Below, piece after piece: positions 1 through 12,900 of a stretch of 64,000 nt of DNA. Below the pieces are notes generated by a model. The model was not told the DNA's origin and ran no database searches. It saw only the letters and a list, made by a program, of their open reading frames with translations. This DNA comes from Anaspis maculata (lineage: Eukaryota > Arthropoda > Insecta > Coleoptera > Scraptiidae): positions 14,521,262 to 14,585,261 of the forward strand of contig OX421962.1 in assembly GCA_949128115.1 (NCBI GenBank), given 5' to 3'. The translations under genes and the position numbers were made by a program. Position 1 is the first letter of the stretch. Every line of letters begins with the position of its first letter.

Positions 1-991
1 CATAACATGAAATAAGAGACACAAATTAATGCAAAGCCCTTTTCACATTATTTCTACTTGTCAAATTTCCATGTCAATAATGTGGGTATTGCAGGTGTCT
101 ACTAGTACCCACCTAGGCTACTAGACGTCGGAGTATGTGTTCTTCTCAAAAAATTCCTCTACGATCAAGTACCGAGCTCTACACCAGGTGGCGTTTTTAA
201 ATGCAAATCGCCTATAGTTCAAGTCGAGGTTTTGGTTTCTTACTATGCCACAAAACACGACTGACAAACCTATCCACTTGGCTACTCTTCTACAGGGTGT
301 TTCCAAAATGGTGTTACAAACTCCGGGTGCTGATTCCCCATCAAAAATCAATCCGTAAAGTAATATCTCAAAATGCTCTACGACGTTTCGTTAAAGAGAT
401 AGAGGCCGTCAAAGTTGAACTTTTGAAATTGAATTTTCATGATAACTTCCAGGTTTCTTGACCGGTTTGGACCAAATTTGGTACAGCCAATTTTGAAATA
501 AGTCTCTATTGTTCAATAATCGACGTTTTTCTCACAATCGTCCAGTGACGTAGATATTGGAGGAGCCGGTCAATTTTTTGCACTTTTCTTCTACGCCACT
601 GGATATTTTTCAAAAAACGTAATATTTTCGAGTTCTACATTCAATTTAAAAGAAAACGTTACTCTTTAAAAATTTTCATTAGAGGCTTCGTTTCCGAGAT
701 ATTCGAGTTTGATTGTTTAAAAACATCTCGAAAACGCCGAGTGCCGACCCCATGGATATTGGTGGTCGTTAAAGATCCCTAACCTGTATGAAGCACAGGG
801 ATTCGGCCAACTTTCCGACATTAGAGAATGTAGTAAAACATTCACCGGCGTCGGTGTTTGGCGAAAGTTGCGGAAATAAGCCGACGTTAAATAAACAAAT
901 CAGGCAACAAAGAACATATTCGAGTTTGATTGTTTAAAAGAACAAAACACAACATGATAGGAAAATATCAAAATGAATAATAAATATCAAA

Positions 992-1836
992 TTATGGTAG
1001 AAAATTTTCGAAATGACCTCCGCCAACTTCTACGCACTTATTACAGCGCTTTAACATCGACGCCCGTACTCTACCGAATATTCCCGGTGTATTTCGAACA
1101 CGTTCAAAAGCTGCCACAATCCTCTCCCTAAGTTCCTCTTCCGTGTTGACCGGGGTCTCGTGAACTATCTCTTTTATGTGTCCCCATAAGAAAAAATCCA
1201 TTGATGTTAAGTCCGGTGATCGCGGAGCCCATGCAACTGGACCGCCTCGTCCGATCCATCTGTCCTGAAAGTGCACGTCCAAATAATTGCGGACGTTCAA
1301 AGCGAAGTGTGGTGGGGCACCATCATGTTGAAACCACATGCGTCGTCGAAGGGCAAGCGGGATATCGTCCATTAATTCTGGGAGTGTTTCTTCCAAGAAG
1401 TTGAGATAACTATCCCCGTTCAAACGCGCCGGGAGGAAACATGGTCCCAGTAGAAAGTCACCAACTATTCCACCCCATACGTTCACTGAGAACCGATTCT
1501 GGAAACTCCTAATAAAAGTTGCGTGAGGGTTCTCGTGGGCCCAAACGTGGTTGTTATGGGAATTGAAAAGTCCCTCTCTTGTGAAACAACTTTCATCAGA
1601 AAATAAAATGTTTTCCGAAAAAGAGTAACAGTATCTTGATCACAGCGCTGCAAGTACCAGTTACAAAAATTGACCCTTCTCTCAAAATCACCATCGTTCA
1701 TATCCTGTACTTTTTGTCGATGGTATGGATGTAACGCTTGTGCATGCACTACTTTCCATACAACAGCATGTGAAACATTCATTGCGTGTGCAATTGCCCT
1801 AGTGCTTGTGCCAGGATTTTCAGCCACCAACTCTAA
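992..1836 (-). pseudogene. Mariner-family transposase, 3' part (DDE catalytic core)
   Basis: The gene continues on the minus strand from the insertion point at 1836 with VAENPGTSTRAIAHAMNVSH, a second HTH. Near 1620-1640 a frameshift breaks the frame, and the first catalytic Asp is readable only in the shifted frame, in an ILFSDESCF-type context. From 1486 the frame is open again: MNVWGGIVGDFLLGP, the second Asp in WFQHDGAPPHF, and the third acidic residue in SPDLTSMDFFLWG (Asp rather than Glu, as in mariner). The C-terminus is GGGHFENFLP. With the 5' part at 3671-3937 it makes one transposase gene of about normal mariner length, inactive because of the 1.8 kb insertion and the frameshift. 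Confidence 0.85.
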
Positions 1837-3667
1837 TAGTCCGGTGGTTAAGCGTTTTAACTATGCATTTTGAGCTTAAGCAATGCGCTTTTGGGGTTTG
1901 ATTGGGGGTCCCTCAACTTTGATTTCAAGAGTTGGAGACATCGGTGCACTCGATGCGGAGGGGGTCTGGGGGGCCCTTGAAAGTTGAAGGTGCGAGGCTT
2001 CCCACCAAATTACCATACCACCACGTAATTCCTACTGGGGGGCCATCAAACGACTCTTACCTGTACACTGACAACATTTGTTACCATGTCCAAATAGTTC
2101 TTCACACTGAAAAAAATTAATTCTTATGACAGATCGGAAAAAACAGTTTTTCTCAATTCTTCATCCCCACAACGAATTAACTGCCAAGTGTGGTGTCATT
2201 TTGGAGTAAACGGCATCCTCTGATTCCATTCACCGAGTCAAAATGTTTGTGAGACCACCGTGCAAAGAATGGCACGCCAAGAAGTGAGCATTTTCAAGTA
2301 CCTCATTTAACAGTAGTTTCTTGGCTGTTACCAATCGATATGATTGATAATTTTGTCATGGATCAATAACTTGAACTCTTTTGTAACGGTAATGCATGTG
2401 CATGAAACTCAACACGAGCGTGAAGGCCTGGGAAAATTTTTTTTCTCCAGCGGTCGAATTTTTTTTCACGCCTACTGAGCGTCAGTTCGCAGGGCTCAGG
2501 TGGGGAGCGTTTGGATAGCTTTGGAAGCAAAATTTTCATATCTATCTAAATATTTGAGCAGTTTTATTCTGGAAATTGATTTATGAATCATCAATTATTG
2601 TTTTGCCGGTCAGTACCCACATGGGGGTTAACTGCAGAAGTGATGGCTAACGGCTGAGGGAATTCAACGCCCAAAATCTCATTCTCTGCCACTCTGACAG
2701 TCATTTTCACGGTTGTTTTTATAAAATTATTTCTTCTCCAAACATAAGAAAACTTACACGTACGAAATGATAACAACCTTGAAGGTTGGTAGAGGGAAAA
2801 AGAAAATAATACTTCAAAAGTTGAATGCCCTCCGTCGTCAGCTATGATCTCTGTGCAGTTAAACCCCATGGGAGTACCTAGTGACCGTCAAAATAATCTT
2901 TGATGATTCTCAGATCAGTTTCCAGAATTATGCTACTCAGCTTCATAGGCAGATATGAAAATTTTTGTCTCCAAACCTATCCAAACGCTGCCTGCCTGAG
3001 CCGAACAAACGAACGCTCAGTAGGCGTGAAATAAATTCGACCGCTGGAGAAAACTATTTTTTCCAGGCCTCCACGCTCGTGTCGAGTTTCATTCACATGC
3101 ATTACCGTTACAAAAGAGTTCAAGTTATTGATCCATGATAAAATTATCAATCATATCGATTGGTATCAGCCAAGAAACTACTGTTGAATGAGGTGCTCAA
3201 AAATGCTCACTTCTTGGCGTGCCATTCTTTGCACGGTGGTCTCACAAACATTTTGACTCGGTGAATGAGATCAGAGGATGCAGTTTACTCTAAAATGACA
3301 CCAAACTTGGCAGTTTATTCGTTGTGGGGATGAAGAATTGAGAAAAACAGGTTTTTCCGATCTGTCATAAGAATTAATTTTTTTCAGTGTGAAGAACTGT
3401 TGGTACATGGTAACAAATGTTGTCAATGTGTAGGTTAGAGTCGTTTGATGACATCCAAGTAGGAATCACCTGGTGGTATAGTGATTTGATAGGAAGCCTC
3501 GCACCTTCAACTTTCAAGGGCCCCCCAGACCCTCTCCGCATCGAGTGCACCGATGTCTCCAACTCTTGAAATTAAAGTTTGGGTATCCCCAATCGAACCC
3601 CAAAAGCGCATTGCTTAAGCTCAAAATGCATAGTTCGAGCTTTTTTTGGCGCTTAACCACCGTACTA
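1837..3667. mobile_element. Harbinger-like palindromic element with TAA target duplication
   Basis: This is an 1831 bp near-palindrome inside the transposase gene. The ends are TAGTCCGGTGGTTAAGCG at 1837 and the inverted CGCTTAACCACCGTACTA ending at 3667. The flanks are TAA at 1834-1836 and TAA at 3668-3670, a 3 bp duplication of a TWA target as made by PIF/Harbinger transposases. The arms extend from about 1837 to 2616 and from 2884 to 3667. The ~267 bp centre has no convincing gene. No transposase is encoded, so it is non-autonomous. Assignment to Harbinger rests only on the duplication length and sequence. Confidence 0.75.
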
Positions 3668-3670
3668 TAA

Positions 3671-3937
3671 AACCCTCTCTTCGAACCTAGGGGTTCGTAC
3701 TGCCCTTTCTCTTCCTCTATCATGGTGACGGTGATTTGGTATCAGTGATCCAGTTTCCCTCAAACGACGTTCCAATCTTGCGAACATCGTATGGGCCGGA
3801 TGTTGTCTATTTGGGAATCTCTGCGAGTAGAGGCGCTCAGCGGCTCTGCCATTGTGATGTACGTCACCATACACTGAATGCATGTCAGCAAGCTCTGCCA
3901 GTGTGTAATCCATGACGAAAATTATCACAAATACCAC
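3671..3937 (-). pseudogene. Mariner-family transposase, 5' part (helix-turn-helix)
   Basis: This is the N-terminal portion of the split transposase. The most natural start is the internal Met of MDYTLAELADMHSVYG at 3913, because the eight residues before it are hydrophobic and unlike the family. The segment ADMHSVYGD...AERLYSQRFPNRQHP...FARLERRLRETGS matches the HTH region often annotated as DUF4817 in insect mariner-like transposases. The frame runs to RTPRFEERVL and stops at 3668-3670, exactly where the Harbinger-like element is inserted. The remainder of the gene resumes at 1836 on the same strand. Family assignment is from motif memory; the split is directly visible. Confidence 0.8.
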
Positions 3938-4123
3938 AATCAGATTATCAATTACCGCTTAGCTTGCGGTTAAATAAAACTGTCAATCAAGCAAGGCACA
4001 CTTGACTAAAACGATATGTGATTGTCATTGGCGTAACGCCTACTCGATTGAAACTTTTAACGAAAAACTCTACTAATTTATAAAATGAAAAACAACTTTT
4101 CCTGAAAATTATTTCAGGAATTA

Positions 4124-4190
4124 AAGGGCAGTACGAACCCCTAGGTTTGAAGAGAGGGTTTTAGAGTTGGTGGCTAAAAATCCTGGCACA
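4124..4190 (+). pseudogene. Inverted transposase fragment preserving the empty insertion site
   Basis: A ~67 bp plus-strand piece repeats, in opposite orientation, the part of the transposase that is split by the palindromic element. It reads ...CCTAGGTTTGAAGAGAGGG and continues with TTTTAGAGTTGGTGGCT, with only one TTA and no insert between the two gene halves. It therefore records the sequence before insertion and supports a TTA/TAA duplication. It lies just inside the right inverted arm. Confidence 0.7.
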
Positions 4191-4792
4191 CGCCTAATTA
4201 TTGGCCTATTTCCACAACTTTCGCCAAACACCGACGCCGGTGAATGTTTTACTACATTCTCTAATGTCGGAAAGTTGGCCGAATCCCTGTGCTTCATACA
4301 GGTTAGGCATCTCTAACGACCACCAACATCCATGGGGTCGGCACTCGGCGTTTTCAAGATGTTTTTAAACAATCAAACGCGAATATCTCGGAAAAGAAGC
4401 CTCTAATAAAAATTTTCTAGGAGTAACGTTTTCTTTTAAATTGAATGTAGAACTCGAAAATATCACGTTTTTTGAAAAATATCCAGTGGCGTAGAAAATA
4501 AGTGCAAAAAATTGGCCGACTCCCCCAATATCTACGTCACTGGACGATTGTGAGAAAAACGTCGATTATTGAACAATAGAGACTTATTTCAGAATTGGCT
4601 GTACCAAATTTGGTCCAAATCGGTCAAGAAACCTGGAAGTTATCATGAAAATTCAATTTCAAAAGTTCAACTTTGACGGCCTCTATCTCTTTAACGAAAC
4701 GTCGTAGAGCATTTTGAGATTATACTTTACGGATTGATTTTTGATAGGGAATCAGCACCCGGAGTTTGTAACACCATTTTGGAAACACCCTG

Positions 4793-6800
4793 TATAGTCA
4801 GTCGTTTATCTGAATTATCGGCCCGACAGTGGCGCGTCTCCACTTCACTCTCTGGAAAAACACCCGACCAAGCTCGCGCGATTCCCAGCCAGACTCCAGA
4901 TTGTGCCACGACGATTAAGGTGCGACATAAACTCCTCGCACCATTTGTTCCGTGTGAAGGTTAAGACTCGTGATTGTTCCAGCAAACTCTGCAGCAGCAC
5001 ACCTCAAATGACAACCAATTACAACGAGCAGCACAGCGCACCTCAAATGACAACCAATTACAACTTTCAAGATGTCTAGGCATCAATTTACAAGTTCATT
5101 AGCGAGTCACGCCTCGGCCTTGCACAACTTCAATTATTTCGCGTCTGGTGCGGCGAGAATTATTATCATTACCATCTCACTCTTGCTTGTGGGGGGCAGC
5201 GACGACAAAAAACCGCTCATCTCAGGTCACCAATTCAGGTGAAAAAGGTGTGTGCGAGGAAGTATGAAAGCAGCGGCAACTTTCGCCGGGAACACACTCT
5301 TTTCATCCTCGGCGCACCAACTATCCCTCAAAAATTTCAACGCAGCCATTAAACTCCCACAAACTTCTTTCCGCGGGATTAAAAAGCATCAGCGGGAGTG
5401 AATGAAAGGAGCACACCACCGGCACCTCGTCGCTAAAGAGATTCAAATTAATTGGGCTTCGCGCGCGACTCGGGCTTTTTCCAACCAACTGAACCCGTTC
5501 TCCTGCTGACCCCCATCCCGGGATTATCCGGGAGCGCATCACATCCTCTAACAATGATAAATGATGCTTGGCGGGGCCCCGGGTTCGGACCGCCAGCCAC
5601 CGGAAGTCTTCGTGTTTTACATTGTGTGTGCGAGTGTGCAGAGAAGCCAGAGCTATAGTAAAGATTACACTTTGAGCGGTCGATCCGATAAATTTCAAGA
5701 GAGAGGAGAGAGAAATGCGAGAAAATTAATAGAGAAATCGGGTCTCGGTCGAGTCCCTATATCCTCCGTGGGGATGGATATCGACCGGCCTGCCAACCAA
5801 CAGGTCATAAACTTCACCAACCCTGAACTGCGCCCGCATGTTAATTGGTTATAGATCGCATTTATTTTCGGATGCATTTTGCCGGACAGAACCAGTTTGA
5901 GAGAAAAACAGAGAATGTATGCATCTTGGAAACGTCTCTTACACCCCACCCATCTCCCGCGACATTTCTGTTCGAGCCATTCGAATCGATGCCCTCAAGA
6001 TCATCACTAAGCAAATTAATAATTATTCGCTCTATATCCGCCTGTGCTGAATCATTTGAATTATGCAATAACGATCGATCGATTCCTGACCAGCAACCCT
6101 GTCTGCAGAAGCTTCACAAATCGTAACTTTATAAGCAAATATTTCTGTTCTCATGACTTCTCAATGCTCCTCAGAACTAATTACTTACCTAGTGTTTGTT
6201 GAACTTCATTCAACATACTACTGCGTCTACTGGAATATCCTCTGTTGATCCCAAGATATTCTCAAAAGATCTATTGATAGGTTATAAGTTGTTTTTTTGC
6301 TGCAAAAGTAACTATTGTGTAGGTGATGTCTATAGTCTCCGCTCAGGTGTAGTCTTTGAATTATGGTGTTGTAACCGAGTTGACGGCCGGAGATGGAGGT
6401 AAATCAAAGATGGATGCGACGACCTGTAACCGGGCACGGGGTGCATCAATCACCCCGCACGCTGGGCCAGCCTTCGTTGGTGCGAACAAGGGACGTCGAC
6501 AGGCCGATACAGGCGGCGCTCCACATATAATCGTGCGGAGGTCGGTAATTGATAAGAGCAACAATGACGGACAGGTGCAGCAACACCGGTCATTATGGCC
6601 GGAGGGGCGATTGTTGAGATAACGTCGACGCACCGGCACCGCCACCGTTTAAATCAAGACGTATGGTCAATACCCGGAGCGGGATCGTACTGGCAAAGTG
6701 CTTCCTTGCAGAACTGGAGTTCCTCCTCGTGAACTGAGAATTCTTGATTAATTTCTACGCTGCAGTGGCATCGAAATAATTCGCCATTCAGCGGTGTATA
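4793..6800. other. GC-richer, repeat-poor island without a recognised gene
   Basis: This stretch is clearly richer in GC and CpG than its surroundings, especially 5440-5860 and 6380-6660, and lacks the inverted repeats that dominate the window. Open frames exist on both strands (for example 5321-5698 minus and 6411-6622 plus) but overlap one another and match no family I know. It could hold promoter or enhancer sequence, or a non-coding first exon, of a gene outside the window. That is inference from composition only. Confidence 0.4.
5001..5064. repeat. Short tandem duplication, 25 bp identical, period 39
   Basis: ACCTCAAATGACAACCAATT followed by ACAAC occurs at 5001-5025 and again at 5040-5064 with no mismatch, separated by a GAGCAGCACAGCGC spacer. 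No gene is evident here. Confidence 0.9.
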
Positions 6801-7110
6801 CAGGGTGTCCTAGCTGAAACAATCCAACGCGATTTTCCCAGAAAATATCAAGGCAACACAAAAGAAATTCAATTCGGGGGAAGCCTGAACTTTTAGCTTT
6901 CTTTTAAGGGGGCGCCGATGCTTGTAGGTGCTCTAGTTCCCAAGAAAATGTAATTTGAATCTGACAAGTCACAAGAAGTCTAAAATTTATGACCGACAAA
7001 ACAAAATACTTCACATGGAAAAAAAATCCTCTTTCTCTGGGCTTTCCACTGATGTGTCGCCGATGTCTGTACCTGGCCCAATGAGCCAGAAATTCTGCCT
7101 CAAAGTCCAG
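6801..7110. mobile_element. Solo end of a CAGGGTG-type element
   Basis: The sequence GTATACAGGGTGTCCTAGCTG at 6796-6816 has the same TA + CAGGGTG start as the complete palindromic elements elsewhere, but no matching inverted end was found downstream. It is probably a truncated copy; the right limit is approximate. Confidence 0.4.
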
Positions 7111-7270
7111 CAAACACGATAATCGGAATTCATAACGACGTCACCGATCTCACACTTGTTGATTTTCACATCAGCCAGTGTAAAATTCGTCTATTTCCTA
7201 TTTTTTATTGTCAAAAAGTAATATTTCAACAACATGGTAATTGACAATTAACGAGAGAACAATAATCCAA

Positions 7271-8768
7271 TCAGGTACGTCCATTACATCCTTCCTCCTC
7301 CCGGAGAAGAACGATTTTTGTCATAGGTCGCTTGTAGATTCCCCTATTGGTGGTTACCTCCACGACTCGTACTTGTCCATCTTTGCCTTGGAAGGTAGCC
7401 GCAATTCTGCCTAAAGGCCATGTGTTACGAGGGCTTGTATCATCCGCGATGATCACCAGCTCGTCGATTTTTGGCGGATCCACTGTTTTAAACCATTTTG
7501 CTGTTGTTGTTAAGCTTGGAAGGTATTCTTTCACCCACCGTGCCCAGAACTTGTCCAAGAGATTTCTTATCCATTTCGGTTTGCGTTTGATACAGCCTCT
7601 TCACCACAAATCTTTGTGCTGAAAGCTTCCAAAAGAAAATCGTTCGGTGTTAACGGTCGAGAGTCTGTCGCTTCTAGGGAATATGTTGTGTCAGGGGACG
7701 GCTATTGATGATGAGCTCCACTTGAGTAAGAAATGTGATATATTCTTTGTCTGTTGGAAACTGGTTCTTCAACACAGCTCGTAGAGCTATCTTCACCGAC
7801 TTTATCAAACGTTCCCAGCATCCCCCCCATGTAAGGTGCTTTCGGCGGGATGAATGTCCACTTGATTCCGTGTCCTACATCACTTGAAGCTTTCTAAATG
7901 TTCACGTTGCTCAATTTCTTGACAGACGCTTTCAATTCTTGTTCAGCCCCGATGAAATGGTTCCATGGTCGGGAAAAAATTCAGCTGGAGTTGGTCTTCT
8001 GCTTGTAAATCTCTGGATAGCCATTATACAACTTTCCGTGGTGAGAGAATGTGCTACTTCCAAGTGAATAGCGCGAGTTGATAAGCAAGTTAATATCACT
8101 CCCCACTTTTTTTCATGCCTTCTGCCTACAACGACTTCAACAGGGCTGAAGTAATCAATACCAGTAAAATTAAGGGCGTGAGGTGGTTAAGTAATTCTTG
8201 CATCAGGCAGCGGTGCCATTTGTGGAGGTACAGGTTGACTAAACTTTATCTTGCACCACAAGCAATTCGCTCTTGCTCTCTTAACAGCCATCCTCATGCC
8301 GATCATCCAATAACGTCTTCTCAATTTTGTTATGACGGTCTCCGTTCCTTGATGGAAACATTTTTCGTGAATATCTTTGACCATCAATCCAGAAATGTTG
8401 TCTGTCCCGTCAATAATAATAGGGCATTTGTGATCGTCCATTAGTTCAGGTGAATTTGAGGTTCTTCCCAATATTCTTATGAGTCCATCAGTGTCAATGA
8501 ATGGTGACAGTTTGTATAATCGACTTGACTTGGACAATGGTTTTCCGTGTTGAAGAAGTTTCTTTTCTTCTCTGAAAGACTTGTTCTGTTGCAGCTTCAT
8601 TATTAGGCTTTCAGCTTGGCGAGTTTCAATTGGCGTCAGTTCAGAAATGTCTCCATAACTCGGTGTCTTTATCCTCAGAGTCACTTTTGTTTCGTCACGT
8701 ACTTTTGATTTCAATGTACATATATATATTTGAGAACCCAAGCAGTGCATCGAACAAGCATGCTCCAT
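7271..8768 (-). pseudogene. BEL/Pao retrotransposon integrase remnant
   Basis: Minus-strand remains of the 3' end of a BEL/Pao pol gene. From 8768 to 8187 an open frame of 193 residues carries the zinc-binding region: LTPIETRQAESLIMKLQQN, then SPFIDTDGLIRILGR, HEKCFHQG and the C..C pair in ARANCLWCKIKF. The catalytic core follows out of frame between about 8185 and 7690, with readable pieces ALLKSL/VEVVVGRR, CLSTRAIHLEVAHSL, a DHG where DNG is usual, and GGCWERLIKS containing the glutamate. The last part, 7558-7271, is the C-terminal domain: FWARWVKEYLP and WPLGRIAATFQGKDGQVRVV. Several frameshifts make it non-functional. No LTR pair or upstream gag/RT was recognised. Only positions and short motifs are given. 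Confidence 0.85.
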
Positions 8769-9352
8769 TTTGAAAAAATTTTGAACGGGATAACGTTGGG
8801 TTCATTATGTGTGTGTGTACTCCAACGAAATATTTCTTCCTTCGACGTCGTTATCACTTTTCGATACCGCGTCTATTTTCGCGGTACTAATAAGGGGGAC
8901 AAAGAAAAATACCTACTGCAGCCTGGCTTAAATGCGCAACAATGAAACCTCACGTGCTCTCCAGCGATGGACGTTCTGGTGTGCACTGTCTGACGGCCCA
9001 TGGTTGCTCCGGGTTTGACTTCCTCGGTAACACATGGAGCTAATTTTGCTGCTGCCAGCCGATATGCCGCGCTCTTGGGCATCTAGGATGGCATACGGTG
9101 GTGGACTTTACCTTCTGGGGACTCCAGTCACGGCTGTCGTTGTGGGGGAGAAGATTGGAACGATGTCCGATGAAAAGGTCAGTCTCAAGACCGACTCAGA
9201 ATGGGGCAGTGTGTCACTTGGTTTGGTTTGCAACTTTGGGGAATGGTGGTAACCCCTTTGGCACTTAAAAAGGTAAGTACAAAGAGCCTGCAAATAGCAG
9301 CTGATAGACAAAAAAATGGAAGAGAATTTAATGACAATCCCGATGAATACTA

Positions 9353-9926
9353 ACGTATGGTCCGAAAGTTTTGGGAAATCGTTCAAAGCTAATAACTTTT
9401 TCTGAATAGCCTTTATTTTTCAACTTGATATTGCAAAAATTAACATCATATATAACAATAACAAATTCATATTCAACGTATTGATAATGGACCATTATCT
9501 TCGATGGATTTCAATTTTCCTCTGCCATGTTCCATAATTCTCTGTATCAATTTGTCCAATGCGAAATTATCTAATGTTATTGAAAAATGCGACGCCGTAA
9601 TTGGTATTCATTTGCAGATTCCCATCCCTGGTCGTATAATATCCTGCTCAATCCTCACCAAAGATCTTATATTGGTCGAGCTTGCGGTACACTGGGAGGC
9701 AGGAGCTTAGAGAAATTGATCCTGCTGTTGTCCAGAGAATGATCGAACATGGCAGAAGAAAACTGAGAGCCATCAATGATAATGGCCCATCTTCAATATG
9801 TTGAATATGAATTTGGTATTATTATAGATGATGTTATTTTTTGCAATATTAATTTACAAAATTAAAACTATCCAAAAAAAAGTTATAAGCTTTTGAAAAA
9901 TTTCCCAAAACTTTCGGACCATACGT
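9353..9926 (+). mobile_element. 574 bp mariner-derived MITE, copy 1
   Basis: The terminal inverted repeats start ACGTATGGTCCGAAAGTTTT at 9353 and end with its complement at 9926, each arm about 50 bp. TA flanks both sides (9351-9352, 9927-9928). Inside, the plus strand at about 9705-9801 reads REIDPAVVQRMIEHG and RRKLRAINDNGPSSIC before a stop, resembling the C-terminal tail of a Tc1/mariner transposase, so this is an internally deleted derivative. A second copy, about 90% identical by eye, is at 33872-34442. Confidence 0.85.
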
Positions 9927-9928
9927 TA

Positions 9929-12900
9929 TCAACATGGTATGGTTAATGGTAACGTTATCTTTTGATGTTATGGGCTCGGAGTGAGATTTCCTAGGCAAAG
10001 CTAGCGTGGGCAAACACTAAAACTATCGCTAAAATCCCCAATTGCGACGAGGGTCAAGCACTAGGACCACTGTTACTCTTTCTGAAAAGGCGAAGAAAGC
10101 GTATCAAAATGTCTCCCGTGGGTAGTTGAAGATAAGAGTTTTTACCACAAAAACTCAATCAAAGCATGACCGCCGAAATTATTTATTCTCTGTGGGGTCG
10201 TTTAAGGTTGAAAAATGAATGTAAACTGGAGGAAATGATGGAAAGCGATAAAATGAAATTAAAAAAAAAAACAAAAGAAGAGAAAAGAAAATTTTGTGGT
10301 AGAAAGTGGTAGTGAGCGGATCACAAGCGAGTAGTAATCACAGCGATATACCTAAGTAAATAAGTAGAACAATCGTCTCAATTATAATCGAACCCGTATG
10401 CGAAATACGTAACAACATTATATTCTTTTGGACCCAGGTAAAACAGAAAAAAATTATTGCGCAATTCTTTCATACACATGGTACCTACCTTTTCTTTGTT
10501 TGTTGGCATGATACGCCTTCATAACTCTTGTTTTGTTTTTTTTTTTTTCAATTCCGTTTTCGGGATGTTGAGGGCGACTTCCTGCCCATGGTCTTCGGCC
10601 TCCCCATAATTATTTTCCTTGTCACTCGCAACAGTCATGTAGTGTATCCCTCTTTTCGGCACCCTTTTCGATGTTGGCAGTGATCGTCGTTGTCCCTTCC
10701 CTTCCCAACGATGTTTACCTTTTACCCACGTTGTGTTGAGTTCTTACTCTAGATGAGAATGTGTCGTCGGGGATGAGGTTTGATTCTTGAATGAAACGCG
10801 AATGAATCATAAACAAAATGAATGTTCATTGGAAATCAATTAGCAAAGTTTTTGAATGAATTTGTTTCTTTTCTAAAAACACCTCATAACAAGAAATTGA
10901 CAGTGATAAAATGACACAACATGAATGACGAGCAACAAAACACAAACACAAATGAAACAAGAGATCGTTACAAATTATTCAGACAATGCAAGAATTTACA
11001 ACAATAAAATGAACACAAAATCAGATTTACAAAACAATACAAGAAATCATGAAACATGTCAACTGTCAATTTGATCGCAAAGGAAAAGTGACGTATTTGC
11101 TGACAGGCACACATGGGAAGAACACGTCAAAGAAACCCCTGCGTATTGCCTGGTTGGTTGCTGAAAAATCCCTTCCCAAATGATCTGAACAAAAGTCAAG
11201 TGTGAATGAGTCATGATGAAATGACAGAGAAGTCACTTCAGTTGCATTGATCAAGTCAGCGCGAATCGGTGCTTGAACCTCTTTGACACGTTTGCTTTGT
11301 TTACAAGTTATTTACTTAACAACGAAAGGAAACTTTACGCTCAGCAATTAATGTTACACTTTACAAACAAAAGAAGTCAAGTTGATAGATAAATAAGCAA
11401 TAAAGAAACGATCAGTAAACAAGTTCATAAATCAGCAAGAAACAAATGATAAGTGATGGCGTAGGTAAATAAACAAAATAACAAATGCGAGACAAATAGG
11501 TAAATAAACAAGAAACAAATAAAAAATAAACAGGTACATAGATAAACAAGAAACAGGTGAGAGATAAATAAGTAGAGAATTTGAAGTTGGTCATACTCCT
11601 TGTAAGCAATTGGGAGGAAGAAGTATCTATAACGCATTCTCTCGAAATTCCCCAGAAGTTACACATCGCAAACCCCACAGAAACATACATACAAAACAGA
11701 AGAATGGTTAGTCTAACAGTACAGGCAAAGGTGCGACTAGGTCCGACTCAACGGTCCTCTCTTATCGTCTTATTTTAAACTGACACCCAACATGAATCAG
11801 AGAGGTAAATTTGGAGTCAAATGTACTTTTGTGATATCCTGATGGGATGGACAAGGAATTCTTATGAAGCCTATTTTCGATGAGGCCCCCACGTGGGATC
11901 AACCCACTCAGGTGCTTGCCGGTGAGAGTGCTGACAAGACCGCCCAAGGTACTGATCAGAGCGGGTAAAAGCAAGAGAAGTGAGACCAAATAGGAAAACA
12001 CTCCTGCAAAATTGAGTGTGTCTACATTAGTTCCTGAAGGTAAACACTTATTTTTGTTAAATGCGACATAAGTGACATTTACAGTTGAGCTTGTGAATGA
12101 ACATTGTCGGTATTATCGAGGAACGAGAATTGCAACCACAATCATCGAGTACTCACACTACTTTCGTACTCCATTCGAACTCCAACATTCAACGTACGCA
12201 TTCTTGGTGAGGAGATTCCGTGATACTACCGAATATGTTTATAAATAAATATGCCTGTTAAAACAGGGCAGTAAAACAGAACAAACCCGAGTCTGAAGCA
12301 GCGGCAAAAGGGATGGGAAACTAATGTAACGATTCCCCAAAACAACACTCCACAAATGCTCCGTTCCACCAGGCAAACCAATAGCCGACAGGACTTCTTC
12401 TAAATACTAGAGTATCTACAGAATGCCATCCTTCACAGAATTGCATCATAAGTAGGAACAGCAAAGGATCACGTCAAACATTTTGAAAAGGAGGTTACAT
12501 AATTCCCCACAAATAATAGAAGGTTAGTAGACTCAACAAGGCAGATTCATACAAGTAGGTAGACCCCCCTCCCCTCCCGGACACGGAGAAGCGTGCAAGT
12601 CTCTTTTCTTTCCTTTACTTTCATGTATAACCTGACAATGAACAATGAAATGAGAACGAATCATAAAAAGTACTGTTCTCTACTCAGGGCTGATTTTGGC
12701 GTAGTGAAGTTTATTTTTGTCGTCTTACTGTTTGTGACGTAACTTGTCGAAAAGAAACAATTATGAAACCTCGATATACGCGCCAGCATTCTGAGGTCAC
12801 GTCATGAGTGGGCCAAGTGCAGACCCACTTGATTACGGCCTTTGCCATCAATATTCAGATCATTTGGGGAGTAGATAAATAACACAAAATTCAGAGCAGA

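Larger units (their letters stand above)
293..4792 (-). mobile_element. Long-inverted-repeat Tc1/mariner-type transposon
   Basis: A 4.5 kb element. The left end, CAGGGTGTTTCCAAAATGG from 293, is mirrored by the right end finishing CACCCTG at 4792, with TA on both outer flanks (291-292, 4793-4794), the target duplication typical of Tc1/mariner. The inverted arms are very long, about 293-885 and 4203-4792, and match almost base for base with scattered substitutions. Between them, on the minus strand, lies a mariner-family transposase gene (3937 down to 992) interrupted by another element at 1837-3667. Classical mariners have ends of about 30 bp, so ~590 bp arms are unusual. The copy is dead because the gene is both split and frameshifted. 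CAGGGTG recurs at the ends of many other elements in this window. Confidence 0.85.

Noticed and set aside
5321..5698. A 125-codon minus-strand gene
   Set aside because: Overlapping frames exist on the other strand, there is no domain or splice support, and it begins among repeats.
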